Assembly (NCBI GenBank): GCA_045541135.1
Contig: JAZQIO010000060.1
Coordinates: 1 to 49,148 of the forward strand
From: CAZNKU01 sp045541135
GTDB taxonomy: Bacteria > Bacillota > Clostridia > Monoglobales > Firm-18
Direction: 5' to 3'
Length of the DNA stretch: 49,148 nucleotides
In this document: positions 17,427 to 26,540 of the stretch, one piece after another
Position numbering within the stretch: the stretch's first letter is position 1
Layout: every line of letters starts with the position of its first letter
Notes under the pieces: generated by a model
The model's input: the letters and a program-made list of their open reading frames with translations, nothing else
Told to the model about the DNA's origin: nothing
Database searches by the model: none
Position numbers and translations under genes: made by a program

Positions 17427-19565
17427 ATGCCTAATCCACGTTGTTTGTACGATAGCAGTTTTGCATTGTTTTTATATAAAGATATAAATTCTATATTTGG
17501 TACACTGTGCGATAATTATCATGGTGATGCACTTACCACAACAAGAGAAGCATGGAAATCAGAAATTGATATTATGCGCAATGTAGTATCAAAGCTGAAT
17601 GATCCAAACGGACAAGTTATTTTTGAGTATGATATTCCTCGCTTGGGAAAAAGAATAGATTTAGTTCTGCTTTATCGTGGAATTGTATTTTGTATTGAGT
17701 TTAAGGTTGGCGAATCAAGAGTTCTTGAAGGAGACATCGACCAAGTTTTAGACTATGCTCTTGATTTGAAAAATTTCCACAAGTTCAGTCAAGATAAAGT
17801 AATTGTACCTATTTTGGTTGCTACAAAAGTTCCGAATCAGTCAACAACTATTCAAATGTCAGTTTATGATGACAGAGTTGTCAATCCATTAGTTACTGGC
17901 GAAAATGGGATTTTTGATTTAATATCAAAAGTGTTGGAAAAATTCCCAAGCGAAACGCCTGTAAATAGCAACTGGATTATTAGTCCCTATGCGCCTACGC
18001 CAACAATAATTGAGGCGGCTAAAACCCTTTACGAAAGTCATTCAGTAGAAAATATTACACGACACGAGGCTGATAAAGTTTCTACCGATGCCACAATCAA
18101 CTATATTATTGATGTAATACAAAAAAGCAAGACAAACGGCGAAAAGAGTATTTGCTTTGTAACAGGTGTTCCTGGCGCAGGTAAAACTCTTGTAGGTCTT
18201 GATGTTGCTGTTCGCCAAACATACCAAGGTAATGATGAACCAGTAGAAGATGAGGGTGCAGTTTATCTTTCGGGGAATGGTCCGTTAGTTGCTGTCTTAA
18301 ACGAAGCGCTTGCGCAAGATAATTATAAAAAGTGCAAGGATCGTGGTGAAAGAAAAAACCTTTCTGATTCACGACGAGAAGTTGGAAAGTTCATACAGAT
18401 TATTCATCGCTATCGTGATAACATGCTTGCAAAAATAAAAAATCCTGTTGAAAATGGAGTTTTAGAGATAGACCCTGCAAGAGCAGTAGAACAAGAGAAA
18501 GCAGGATATGGCGAAGTCGAACATGTTGCAATTTTTGACGAGGCACAACGTGCTTGGACTCATAAGAGAATTGCTGATTACCTTAAAAGAGGCGGAACCT
18601 ACGGCAACAAACTGAAAGTTCCTAATTTCCCGATGTCTGAATCTGCTTTCTTGATTTGGTCTCTTGATCAACGCGAAGACTGGGCAACAATTATTTGTCT
18701 TGTTGGTGGAGGACAAGAAATTCACGATGGTGAGGCAGGTATTTCCGAATGGATTAATGCGCTGAATGATAAATTCCCACATTGGAAAGTTTATATTTCA
18801 CCGAAATTAACAGAACCCGAATATGCCGAAGGCAAAGTAAATGAATTATTAGAGGAAAATAAAAACGTTACATATTCCGAGAAATTGCATCTTGGCGTTT
18901 CTCTCCGTTCCTTTAGAGCGGAAAAGCTTTCTGCTTTTGTTCACGCTCTGTTAGCAGTTGAACCCGAAAAAGCATCTGCGCTGTACAATGAAATCAAAGA
19001 TAGATATCCCATTGTATTAACGAGGGATATGGAAAAGTCGAAGCAATGGTTACATAACAAGGTAAGAGGGACAGAACGTACAGGTGTTCTTGTAACAAAA
19101 GAATCTGCACGATTCAAACCGTTAGGAATACACGTACTGCCTTCGGGTGATGAAAATGCTGTGCATTGGTTCTTGGATGATAAGGCAAATACAAAGTCAT
19201 CAAATTACCTTGAAGATGCCGCAACTGAAATTCAAGTTCAAGGTTTGGAACTTGACTACACTTGTTTGCTTTGGGATGCCGACATGAGATTCGACAACAA
19301 TGAATGGCATTTTTATAAGTTTAACGGAACAACAAAATGGAACGAACAAATACCAACAAGCGAAAGCAAACAAGAACTGCGCAAGTATATGCTAAATGCA
19401 TACCGTGTACTTCTCACACGCGCAAGGTCGGGAATGGTAATATGTGTTCCTAAAGGCAATTCCAATAAAACTTTGAGTGGCTTTTGGGAAGATAGCACAC
19501 GCTTGCCAGAATTTTATGACGGAACGTATAAGTATTTGAAGAGCTTGGGGATTGAGGAAATATAA
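17427..19565 (+). CDS. DUF2075 nuclease-helicase protein
   Basis: The 712-residue protein begins with a PD-(D/E)XK-like nuclease fold: D78 in KRIDLVLL, then E91 and K93 in CIEFKVGE. A P-loop follows (GVPGAGKTL, about 247-255), then a Walker B DEAQ box (HVAIFDEAQRAW, about 366-377), a Q/G-rich motif (LVGGGQEIHDGEAGISEW) and a C-terminal helicase motif (AYRVLLTRARSGMVI, about 665-680). This is the DUF2075/superfamily 1-like ATPase arrangement. It probably unwinds and cuts nucleic acid. It shares the transcript of the XRE gene. A defence role is inferred from architecture and neighbours. Confidence 0.82.
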   Translation: MPNPRCLYDSSFALFLYKDINSIFGTLCDNYHGDALTTTREAWKSEIDIMRNVVSKLNDPNGQVIFEYDIPRLGKRIDLVLLYRGIVFCIEFKVGESRVLEGDIDQVLDYALDLKNFHKFSQDKVIVPILVATKVPNQSTTIQMSVYDDRVVNPLVTGENGIFDLISKVLEKFPSETPVNSNWIISPYAPTPTIIEAAKTLYESHSVENITRHEADKVSTDATINYIIDVIQKSKTNGEKSICFVTGVPGAGKTLVGLDVAVRQTYQGNDEPVEDEGAVYLSGNGPLVAVLNEALAQDNYKKCKDRGERKNLSDSRREVGKFIQIIHRYRDNMLAKIKNPVENGVLEIDPARAVEQEKAGYGEVEHVAIFDEAQRAWTHKRIADYLKRGGTYGNKLKVPNFPMSESAFLIWSLDQREDWATIICLVGGGQEIHDGEAGISEWINALNDKFPHWKVYISPKLTEPEYAEGKVNELLEENKNVTYSEKLHLGVSLRSFRAEKLSAFVHALLAVEPEKASALYNEIKDRYPIVLTRDMEKSKQWLHNKVRGTERTGVLVTKESARFKPLGIHVLPSGDENAVHWFLDDKANTKSSNYLEDAATEIQVQGLELDYTCLLWDADMRFDNNEWHFYKFNGTTKWNEQIPTSESKQELRKYMLNAYRVLLTRARSGMVICVPKGNSNKTLSGFWEDSTRLPEFYDGTYKYLKSLGIEEI

Positions 19566-19682
19566 AGACTTTGTCTGTAGTTCAAGAAGATATTTTGGTA
19601 TGATTGCAGAGAAAATCGATAATCTTCAGAATATTCAAAAATACTTTATAGTCATCTGAATACTACTAAAGGATGTGAAAAA

Positions 19683-22046
19683 ATGTACAGAATTGCAACA
19701 TGTGGCTTAAAAATAGATTTACATATACATTCATCGGAATCATCCAAGAAGGATGGAAACAAAGTGAAAAATAATACTTTGGCGAATATACCAACTCTTA
19801 TAGAAAAATTGAATGAGCAAAATGTAAATATTTGCTCAATTACTGACCATGATACATTTTCGTACTCTATGTATAATGCGTTGAAGCGGGCTGAAAATGA
19901 AGAAAATTCAATTCAAAAAGTTTTGCCAGGTATAGAATTTTCAGTTTGTTTTGAAAACAATGGAGATGAAAGTACTATTCATATTGTTGCAATATTCTCT
20001 GATGAGGATGATAAAAAAGTTCAGTGTATAGAGAGAATAATTGCAGATAATCCTCCTAATTATAATGGTGCATATCGAGAGGAAGTTTTTTTGTCATTGC
20101 TAAGAACCATTGATATAAATACTATATTGATTGCTCATCAAAAGAATACCTTATCAAGTGAAAAACTGAGAAAAAACGATGCCAATACATTAGGAAACAC
20201 TAAGTTTTTAGAGTTCATATATACTGATTATTTTGAGGCTTTAGAATTCAAAAATAGGAGACATGAAGTTATTAATAAAAATTATTTAGTGGCTAATCAA
20301 TTAGAAGACAAAGTGAGATTTGTAACTGGTACTGATTGTCATGATTGGAGTGCTTATCCGGCTGAAACACCTAAAGAAAAAATCGATGATTTTCCTTATA
20401 CATTTGCTAAATGTTTACCTACATTTAGAGGACTGGTTATGGCAATAACGGATCACAATCGTTTAAAATCGGTAAATAGTTTTTTTACCGCAACCAAATA
20501 CACGTTACCTTCAATCAAAATCAAACAAGAGTCGGAATTTTTAGAAATCCCATTGTCCAAAGGAATCAATGTAATTATAGGGGAAAATTCTATTGGGAAA
20601 TCTTTGTTACTTCACGCTTTAACTGGATATGAAAAATCGCCCAAACTTCTTTCCCAAACTGTAAAAAACGGATATAAAAAACATCTTAAAAATATGGATA
20701 TGGAGATTGTTCAACAAGTCAACTCTGACCATATATTTCATTTTGATATGCAAGGAGAAATACGACAAAAATTTGACGAAAACAAATTGAATGCTACAGA
20801 TTTTCTTGGTGGATATTTTCCTAGACCTGTAGATAATTCACTATATAAATCTATTTTGAATAATGCTATTTCAAAAATGATTGAATACCTCCGAAAAAAA
20901 TTTGAGATTGATGCCAAATTAAAAAAATTATCAAAATTTAATATTGTGGTAACCGATGAAAATTCTGATAGTATTACTTTTGTTAATAATATAGGATATG
21001 CAAAGCCGAAAATAGATACTATTTCTGGTATATCTTCTTGTATTGATAACGTTATAACTCAACTAGTCGTATTAACGGAACAAAATATCGATGAAGATGA
21101 TAAAACTAATATTGAAAAAATACTAGATTTTTTTGTATCAATGAAAAAGAAATACGATACAAGGGTTAGAGATATAGAAATAGAAAGTGCCCGTATGGAA
21201 AACGTATCAACAGTAATAAAAAAAGTGTCTGCTCGTCACAATCGCGGTATAAGTGATACACAAAAGAAGTTATCAGAATTTAATGAAAATACTGCGGAAT
21301 TAAAAAATCAAATAAAAGAAATCATTAATAAGAGTCGTAACTTAAATATATATTATCCTTTTGTTCCTCAGACAAATATTCGAGTAAACAGTAATACTGT
21401 ATTTGAATATGAGTTTATTTCAAAATTAAATATCGATGAAATAAATACCGACTATCTTATTTCACTTATCTCTAGGGTGTTAAAATCAGGGAAAACTATA
21501 GATTGGGCAAAAATTAAAGAAGAAGAACTTCAGGATATGTTGGTAAGATATGACGGCACAGAAGTATTACAGTTCTTGCGCAATGCTCTAAACGAATTAA
21601 TTGATGAAGATTTAAAACCTAAAAATTCTATAATTAATCAAGGAATGGATAAGTACGAAGAGCTGTCAGCAGGATTTAATTCAAAAATATATTTTGATTT
21701 GTTGTCGTATGAAAATCAACGGGATGGAATCTATATTATAGATCAGCCAGAAGATAACATTTCACAAAAGGCAATAAGAGAATATCTTTTGGAAAGATTC
21801 AAAACAATGGGAGAAAATCGTCAGGTTATTATGGTAACACATAATCCGCAATTTATTGTTAATCTTGATGTGGATAATTTAGTATTTTTATCTAAGGTTA
21901 ACGGAAAATTAGAAGTTCAGTCTGGTGCACTTGAGTATAGTAATGAACAATATAGTGTTTTAGATATCGTTGCACAAAATATAGATGGTGGACTAGAAAC
22001 AATCAAAAAGAGGTGGAAACGCTATGAAAAGACAATTGAATTTTGA
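19683..22046 (+). CDS. TrlF-like PHP phosphoesterase-ATPase fusion
   Basis: The 787-residue protein starts with a PHP metallo-phosphoesterase domain: H14 and H16 in DLHIHSS, then TDHDTF, GIEFSV, IHIVAIF and TDCHDW cover its usual metal ligands. An SMC/ABC-type ATPase follows, with Walker A GENSIGKS (about 300-307), a long helical insertion (coiled coil, about 470-560), LSAG signature (about 660), Walker B IYIIDQPEDN (about 683-692) and an H-loop THNPQF. The combination matches proteins annotated as TrlF-family AAA-like ATPases. It probably degrades nucleic acid under ATPase control. Its end overlaps the next gene by 23 nt. Confidence 0.85.
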   Translation: MYRIATCGLKIDLHIHSSESSKKDGNKVKNNTLANIPTLIEKLNEQNVNICSITDHDTFSYSMYNALKRAENEENSIQKVLPGIEFSVCFENNGDESTIHIVAIFSDEDDKKVQCIERIIADNPPNYNGAYREEVFLSLLRTIDINTILIAHQKNTLSSEKLRKNDANTLGNTKFLEFIYTDYFEALEFKNRRHEVINKNYLVANQLEDKVRFVTGTDCHDWSAYPAETPKEKIDDFPYTFAKCLPTFRGLVMAITDHNRLKSVNSFFTATKYTLPSIKIKQESEFLEIPLSKGINVIIGENSIGKSLLLHALTGYEKSPKLLSQTVKNGYKKHLKNMDMEIVQQVNSDHIFHFDMQGEIRQKFDENKLNATDFLGGYFPRPVDNSLYKSILNNAISKMIEYLRKKFEIDAKLKKLSKFNIVVTDENSDSITFVNNIGYAKPKIDTISGISSCIDNVITQLVVLTEQNIDEDDKTNIEKILDFFVSMKKKYDTRVRDIEIESARMENVSTVIKKVSARHNRGISDTQKKLSEFNENTAELKNQIKEIINKSRNLNIYYPFVPQTNIRVNSNTVFEYEFISKLNIDEINTDYLISLISRVLKSGKTIDWAKIKEEELQDMLVRYDGTEVLQFLRNALNELIDEDLKPKNSIINQGMDKYEELSAGFNSKIYFDLLSYENQRDGIYIIDQPEDNISQKAIREYLLERFKTMGENRQVIMVTHNPQFIVNLDVDNLVFLSKVNGKLEVQSGALEYSNEQYSVLDIVAQNIDGGLETIKKRWKRYEKTIEF

Positions 22047-22683
22047 TTTTGAAAATGATAAATATGTAATTAAAGAAGACAATACTGTACTTTTCGAAAT
22101 TGATGGTCAGCAATTGAAATTTGTGTCTTTGGATTTTTATAATGGAGTTTATAAAAATCAAAGTGCCAATATTGAATTGAATAATATCATCGTAAACGAT
22201 CCATTCAGAAAAGGAATGTATATATTTAATTGGTTGAAAGAAATGATTGTTTCTATTCAAGAAGAACTGAATGATCCAGATATTGATGAATTGGAAGAAA
22301 TAACTGATAAATTAATTAAACGGATACCCCTATTTGAACTTTCAGCTTGTGCTGGTGATGGTTTTTACACTGAAGGACCAGTTGATGTTCAAGACAGTGT
22401 TAATTGTCCATATAATAGTGCGGATTTTGCAGTTAATATTTCCGGAAAAAGCATGGAGCCAACCATAAAAGATGGTTCCGTGGTATTTGTACAAAACATA
22501 AAAAGTTTATCAGATGGTGATATTGGTATTTTTGTCGTAGATGGACATGTCATGTGCAAACGTTATCGTGAAAATGAAATCGAAAAATGGCTTGAACCTG
22601 ATAATAAGTCGAATGAATTCAAGGATATTTATATAAATGAGAATACAAGTTGCATTATTCAAGGAAAAGTTCTGATGAATTAA
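22024..22683 (+). CDS. S24 (LexA/CI-like) peptidase without HTH
   Basis: The 219-residue protein has a C-terminal S24 serine-lysine peptidase fold: FAVNISGKSMEPTIKDG with nucleophile Ser143, and GHVMCKRYREN with Lys179. An ACAG sequence at 108-111 lies where LexA/UmuD/CI-type proteins self-cleave (Ala-Gly). The N-terminal ~100 residues show no HTH and do not resemble a known domain. It overlaps the PHP-ATPase gene by 23 nt, so the two are coupled. It may be a damage-responsive sensor or processed partner of the ATPase rather than a repressor. Confidence 0.8.
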   Translation: MKRQLNFDFENDKYVIKEDNTVLFEIDGQQLKFVSLDFYNGVYKNQSANIELNNIIVNDPFRKGMYIFNWLKEMIVSIQEELNDPDIDELEEITDKLIKRIPLFELSACAGDGFYTEGPVDVQDSVNCPYNSADFAVNISGKSMEPTIKDGSVVFVQNIKSLSDGDIGIFVVDGHVMCKRYRENEIEKWLEPDNKSNEFKDIYINENTSCIIQGKVLMN

Positions 22684-22812
22684 ATACAAGTCCCCATAAG
22701 CTTTTTGTACAATATTAATTCGTATGACCAGGATGCAAGATGAAGTAGTAAGAGATTACGGTTATACTTTAGTATAAGTTTTAAAAATTCGAGTATATAA
22801 AAGGTTGTTATT

Positions 22813-23163
22813 ATGATTAAATTTATTTGTTATCCAAAATGTACAACTTGTCAAAAGGCAAAGAAATGGCTTGATGACAACAAAATAGAATATGAATTTC
22901 GTGATATAAAGGAAGATAATCCGAGCCTTGAGGAGTTATCTACTTGGCATAAGCTGAGTGGACTTCCTTTAAAGAAATTCTTTAACACTTCCGGGCTTTT
23001 GTATAAGTCAATGGAACTTAAGGACAAGCTTGCTAACATGTCCGAAGAAGAACAGTTAAAACTCCTTGCAACAGACGGAATGCTTGTAAAGCGCCCGCTT
23101 GTGATTGGCAAAGACTTTGTTTTGGTTGGATTCAAAGAAAGTGAATGGAGTGAAAAATTATGA
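22813..23163 (+). CDS. ArsC/Spx-family thioredoxin-fold protein
   Basis: The 116-residue protein has an N-terminal redox motif CTTC (residues 10-13) in YPKCTTCQKAKKWL, and the family tail KRPLVIGKDFVLVGFKESEW. It is typical of arsenate-reductase-like/YffB/Spx members; arsenate reduction is not established. A moderate ribosome site (AAAGG) precedes it. It lies between the S24 gene and the rubrerythrin remnant, and its stop codon borders that remnant. Its original partner may have been the lost rubrerythrin. Confidence 0.85.
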   Translation: MIKFICYPKCTTCQKAKKWLDDNKIEYEFRDIKEDNPSLEELSTWHKLSGLPLKKFFNTSGLLYKSMELKDKLANMSEEEQLKLLATDGMLVKRPLVIGKDFVLVGFKESEWSEKL

Positions 23164-23197
23164 GAAAAAGCTTTGGAGCGAAAGCTATTTTATATCC

Positions 23198-23263
23198 GAT
23201 GCCGGTGTTGAGGCTCGTCATGGTCGTGGTCTTGAAGGACTTTTGAAGAGATATTTTAAATAA
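23198..23263 (+). pseudogene. 3' remnant of a second rubrerythrin gene
   Basis: The frame ending at 23263 encodes EARHGRGLEGLLKRYFK and a stop, identical in all 17 residues to the end of the intact rubrerythrin (16138-16725). The DNA differs at several wobble positions, so it is an old paralogue fragment rather than a recent copy. The rest of the gene is absent upstream, where the ArsC-family gene ends. Confidence 0.8.
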
Positions 23264-23282
23264 TATAAAACATTGAAATTAC

Positions 23283-23311
23283 AAGGGCTCGGATATACCG
23301 AGCCCTTATTT
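23283..23311 (+). terminator. Terminator after the rubrerythrin remnant
   Basis: AAGGGCTCGG and CCGAGCCCTT form a perfect 10-bp stem with loop ATATA, then ATTTTAT. It lies between converging units and may serve both strands. Confidence 0.85.
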
Positions 23312-23323
23312 TATAGTTTGAAT

Positions 23324-24019
23324 TTAATCAAGAATTTTTCCGTCCGTAGAGATTGTAACAACTTGCCACGGGATAAATTTTCCGCTTGATTTAAGTGCGT
23401 TTTTTACAGCATTTTCAATTCCTCCGCAACAGGGAACTTCCATTCTTACAATAGTTACACTCTTAATATTGTTGTTGGTAATTATTGAGGTTAGTTTTTC
23501 TGTATAATCACCCTCATCAAGTTTCGGGCATCCGATAAGTGTAATGTGGTTGCGGATAAATTCGTTATGAAAATTTCCGTAAGCATATGCTGTACAGTCT
23601 GCCGCTATTAATAAGTTTGCATTATCAAAATACGGAGCATTTACAGGTACAAGCTTAATTTGCACAGGCCATTGAGAAAGTCGGCTTTCTACAGTGGTAT
23701 TTGGCAAAGCCGCAGTGCAGACATCTCTTTTTATGGTTTTGGAATTCGACCCCGGACATCCGCATGGAAGAGGTGTAGACTTTTGTGCCTTTGCGGCAAG
23801 GACAGCAGCTTCGTTATAATCAGGGGCTTCTCGCTCCTCGAAGCATATGGCATCTACCGGGCAAGCGGGCAAACAGTCTCCAAGACCGTCACAATAGTCT
23901 TCACGGGTCAGCTTTGCCTTTCCGTTTATCATTTCGATTGCCCCTTCGTGGCACGCCTTTGCGCAGGCACCGCATCCGTTGCATTTGTCTTCGTCTATTT
24001 TAATTATTTTTCTTATCAT
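23324..24019 (-). CDS. 2[4Fe-4S] ferredoxin-domain protein
   Basis: The 231-residue protein has two N-terminal 4Fe-4S motifs: CNGCGACAKAC (about 13-23) and CDGLGDCLPAC (about 43-53, with an extra residue in the first spacing). A Cys-rich linker (CGCPG) and an uncharacterised C-terminal domain with VPCCGG (about 200) follow. A strong AAGGAGG site precedes the start. Divergence from a Crp/Fnr gene suggests redox control; this ferredoxin-protein/Crp pair recurs in Clostridia. The electron partner is unknown. Confidence 0.85.
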   Translation of the reverse strand: MIRKIIKIDEDKCNGCGACAKACHEGAIEMINGKAKLTREDYCDGLGDCLPACPVDAICFEEREAPDYNEAAVLAAKAQKSTPLPCGCPGSNSKTIKRDVCTAALPNTTVESRLSQWPVQIKLVPVNAPYFDNANLLIAADCTAYAYGNFHNEFIRNHITLIGCPKLDEGDYTEKLTSIITNNNIKSVTIVRMEVPCCGGIENAVKNALKSSGKFIPWQVVTISTDGKILD

Positions 24020-24032
24020 ATATTATACCTCC

Positions 24033-24090
24033 TTGACTGTTTGATTATATTATAGTACAATAATTGCAACAAGTCTGTTGTTTTTACAAC
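24033..24090 (+). promoter_or_regulatory. Promoter and dyad sites upstream of the Crp/Fnr gene
   Basis: TTGACT (24033-24038) and TACAAT (24056-24061) are spaced by 17 nt. Two overlapping dyads follow: CAACA-AGTC-TGTTG (24067-24080) and GTTGT-TTTT-ACAAC (24077-24090). Their position between -10 and start suggests autoregulation by the Crp/Fnr protein. Confidence 0.6.
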
Positions 24091-24105
24091 GGAAAGTGAG
24101 GAATT

Positions 24106-24765
24106 ATGAAAAAGTTTATCTCTGTATTAAGAAGAACACAAATATTTTCAGGTATAGCAGATGAGGAAATTTCATCCATGCTATCTTGTCTTGATGCCCG
24201 TATACGTGGATTTAAGAAGGGAGAGTATGTACTGAGGCAGGGAGAACATCTGGCAGACATTCTTGTACTGGTTAAAGGAAGTCTTTATATTCAAAAGGAG
24301 GACTATTGGGGAGACAGAAGTATTTTAGGACACGTGTCTGTGGGGGAAATGTTTGGAGAAGCATATGTCGCACCTGAAAGTGGAGTGTTGTTAAATGATG
24401 TTGTTGCGGTTGAGGACTGTGAGGTTATATTTTTTAATGTAGAACGTATTTTAAAAACCTGTTCTTCCGCCTGCCGTTTTCATTCTATGGTTGTTCAGAA
24501 TTTGTTTTTCGCAATTTCTGAAAAAAACAGGAAGCTTGTTCAAAAGCTGGGACATATGTCAAAGCGTTCTACCCGCGAAAAGCTGATTTCGTATTTGTCC
24601 GAAGAATCGAAAAAGCAAAAAAGTTCAAAGTTTACGATTCCTTTTAATCGTCAGCAGCTTGCAGATTTCCTGTCGGTAGACAGAAGTGCTATGTCAAACG
24701 AACTTTGCAAGATGAGGGATGAGGGCCTTATTGAATTTGAAAAAAATATATTCAGACTGTTATAA
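24106..24765 (+). CDS. Crp/Fnr-family transcriptional regulator
   Basis: The 219-residue protein has an N-terminal cyclic-nucleotide-binding-like beta barrel (about 10-125, KKGEYVLRQGEHLADILVLVKGSLYI) and a C-terminal Crp-type winged helix (about 150-218, FNRQQLADFLSVDRSAMSNELCKMRDEG). It lacks an obvious N-terminal FNR Fe-S cysteine cluster. It diverges from the ferredoxin-domain gene and probably regulates it. Confidence 0.9.
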   Translation: MKKFISVLRRTQIFSGIADEEISSMLSCLDARIRGFKKGEYVLRQGEHLADILVLVKGSLYIQKEDYWGDRSILGHVSVGEMFGEAYVAPESGVLLNDVVAVEDCEVIFFNVERILKTCSSACRFHSMVVQNLFFAISEKNRKLVQKLGHMSKRSTREKLISYLSEESKKQKSSKFTIPFNRQQLADFLSVDRSAMSNELCKMRDEGLIEFEKNIFRLL

Positions 24766-24810
24766 AATAAAAAGCGGCAGGATAGTAAGCTATCTTACCG
24801 CAGTTTTATT
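24764..24810. terminator. Bidirectional terminator between the Crp and PPTase genes
   Basis: GCGG...GGATAG-TAAG-CTATC...CCGC forms a hairpin flanked by an A-rich left arm and a T-rich right arm (AAAATAAAA / TTTTATTT) between converging genes. Confidence 0.8.
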
Positions 24811-25411
24811 TCGTAACTATATGCATAATATAATTATCATTTTCTATTTTTGTTTTTTTAAAATCTTGTGACAGAGCATTTACTGCTTTAAAGTCTGTTA
24901 TTCCTGTTCCCTTATATTTAAAATATGCTTCCTTTGTTGTCCATATTTCCAAAAAACGTTTGATGTATTCGTTGCAGGATACTTTTTCAAAGTCTTTGTC
25001 AGATGGAATTTTTCTGAAAATATATATAAGCTCGTTTGTGTTGCATACACGTTTTGCAAGGGAAATAGGAACATTACGCAGGGTTTCAATGTCTATACCG
25101 ACATTTTTGTCGGAAACCGCAGCTGCTACTATGCCGTTACTGTGGCTTATATTAAAGTGAAGCCACGGGGTGTTTTCTGAGTAGAGCTTTCCTTTTTCGT
25201 CGGCTGTAATTATAAAAAATTCAGGAGCTTTACCTGTAAGCTCACAAAGCATTTCACGTACAAGCCATTCACCGGCGAGAGTGCATTTTTTTTGAATATC
25301 ATTTTTGTAGCGTTTAACCTTTGCACGTCGTTCTTCACTCATACAAAAAAAGCATTTTTTGTAGTTTTCATCAGAAATTTCAGATATGTTTTTTACTGTG
25401 TATTTAAGCAT
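24806..25411 (-). CDS. 4'-phosphopantetheinyl transferase (Sfp-type)
   Basis: The 201-residue protein has the Sfp-superfamily motifs GIDIE (about 109-113) and WTTKEAYFKYKGTG (about 166-179), with substrate-binding NISHSNG at about 89-95. It transfers phosphopantetheine from CoA to a serine of carrier proteins. Two carrier domains lie nearby (the free ACP at 35541 and the C-terminal ACP of the ligase at 37101), so this enzyme is a plausible activator for them. It is a single gene on the minus strand, converging with the Crp gene. Confidence 0.92.
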   Translation of the reverse strand: MLKYTVKNISEISDENYKKCFFCMSEERRAKVKRYKNDIQKKCTLAGEWLVREMLCELTGKAPEFFIITADEKGKLYSENTPWLHFNISHSNGIVAAAVSDKNVGIDIETLRNVPISLAKRVCNTNELIYIFRKIPSDKDFEKVSCNEYIKRFLEIWTTKEAYFKYKGTGITDFKAVNALSQDFKKTKIENDNYIMHIVTK

Positions 25412-25497
25412 ATTTCAACTCCTTTTTTAAAGGAATAAGAGGTATAATGTTGCAATTGCTTTTTATATATGGTAATATATAACATATAAATTGTCAA

Positions 25498-26475
25498 CTA
25501 TCCGGCGAAAAAATCAAGCAGAGTATCTACGTATTCTTTAAGTGCATAGTCGGGCATTGTGTAAAGAGAATGTCTTGATTTTTTAAATATTTTAATATTG
25601 CATTTCAAAAGCTTTGCAAGCTTTTTCTGTGGTTTTAACTTTACCGCAGTATCTTTTCCCGCACTTATAATAAGCACTTTTGTTTTTACGTTTTTTGCGG
25701 CTTTTTTATTTAATATTCTTTCACCAACACTTACGGCTTCATAGTTCCAACGGTATGAGGCGTAAGAATTGCGATATTTAACATCATTTATTCGTGTTTC
25801 CAGGTTGTATTTAAAGCGACTGTAACTGAGGTCGTTGCTTTTTTCTATTTTTGCATCAGGATTAAAGTCTGATGAAAATTTGAATTTTGCTTCCCAACCG
25901 AATTTAGAGGCTTCACTTTTAAGCAATTTTTTTAATACAAACCTTGGAAGAGGAGGAGTAACCGGATAAATCATCGGGGCTGAAAGTATTGCTTTTTGCA
26001 CATTGTTTTTACAACCTGACAAATACATCTGGGCTATTGTTCCTCCCATTGAATGAGCAAGAAGGTATATGGGAGCACCCTTGGATACGGGAGCAACAAT
26101 GTTATTTATAAAGCATTCAAGGTCACAGACATAGTCTTCAAACTTGTCTACGTGGGTCATTTCTGTGTTTTCGCTGTAACGGTGTGAATAGCCGTGGCAA
26201 CGTATATCGTACAAAAACACATTGTATCCCATATTCATAAAATACCAGCTGAGTTCGTAATATTTTTTTGTGAATTCGGTGTATCCGTGTACAACAACAA
26301 TGCTTGCAACAGGTTTTGAAACATTAAAAAATTCGTAAAACATTTCGGTATTATCAAAAGATGTAAAATAGCCACGATGAGCGCAGGCATCAAGTTGTTT
26401 TTCGATTTCCTGCATTTTTGTGCTGTATTCTTCATCTTTTATAATGGTATATTCATATGTGGGATTAAATAACAT
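25498..26475 (-). CDS. Alpha/beta hydrolase (lysophospholipase-like)
   Basis: The 325-residue protein has the nucleophile elbow AHSMGG (about 145), an oxyanion strand VVVHGYTEF (about 59-67), an Asp region (VLIISAGKDTAVK) and His near the end (KKSRHSLY). It resembles monoacylglycerol lipase/lysophospholipase L2-like enzymes. It has no signal peptide and is divergent from another hydrolase gene 65 nt away. Probably acts on acyl esters; the substrate is unknown. Confidence 0.85.
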   Translation of the reverse strand: MLFNPTYEYTIIKDEEYSTKMQEIEKQLDACAHRGYFTSFDNTEMFYEFFNVSKPVASIVVVHGYTEFTKKYYELSWYFMNMGYNVFLYDIRCHGYSHRYSENTEMTHVDKFEDYVCDLECFINNIVAPVSKGAPIYLLAHSMGGTIAQMYLSGCKNNVQKAILSAPMIYPVTPPLPRFVLKKLLKSEASKFGWEAKFKFSSDFNPDAKIEKSNDLSYSRFKYNLETRINDVKYRNSYASYRWNYEAVSVGERILNKKAAKNVKTKVLIISAGKDTAVKLKPQKKLAKLLKCNIKIFKKSRHSLYTMPDYALKEYVDTLLDFFAG

Positions 26476-26540
26476 AATCGGTAATCGCTCCTTACGTCTG
26501 ACGGATTTATGTATAAAAATAAGTAACAGAGGTGATAATA

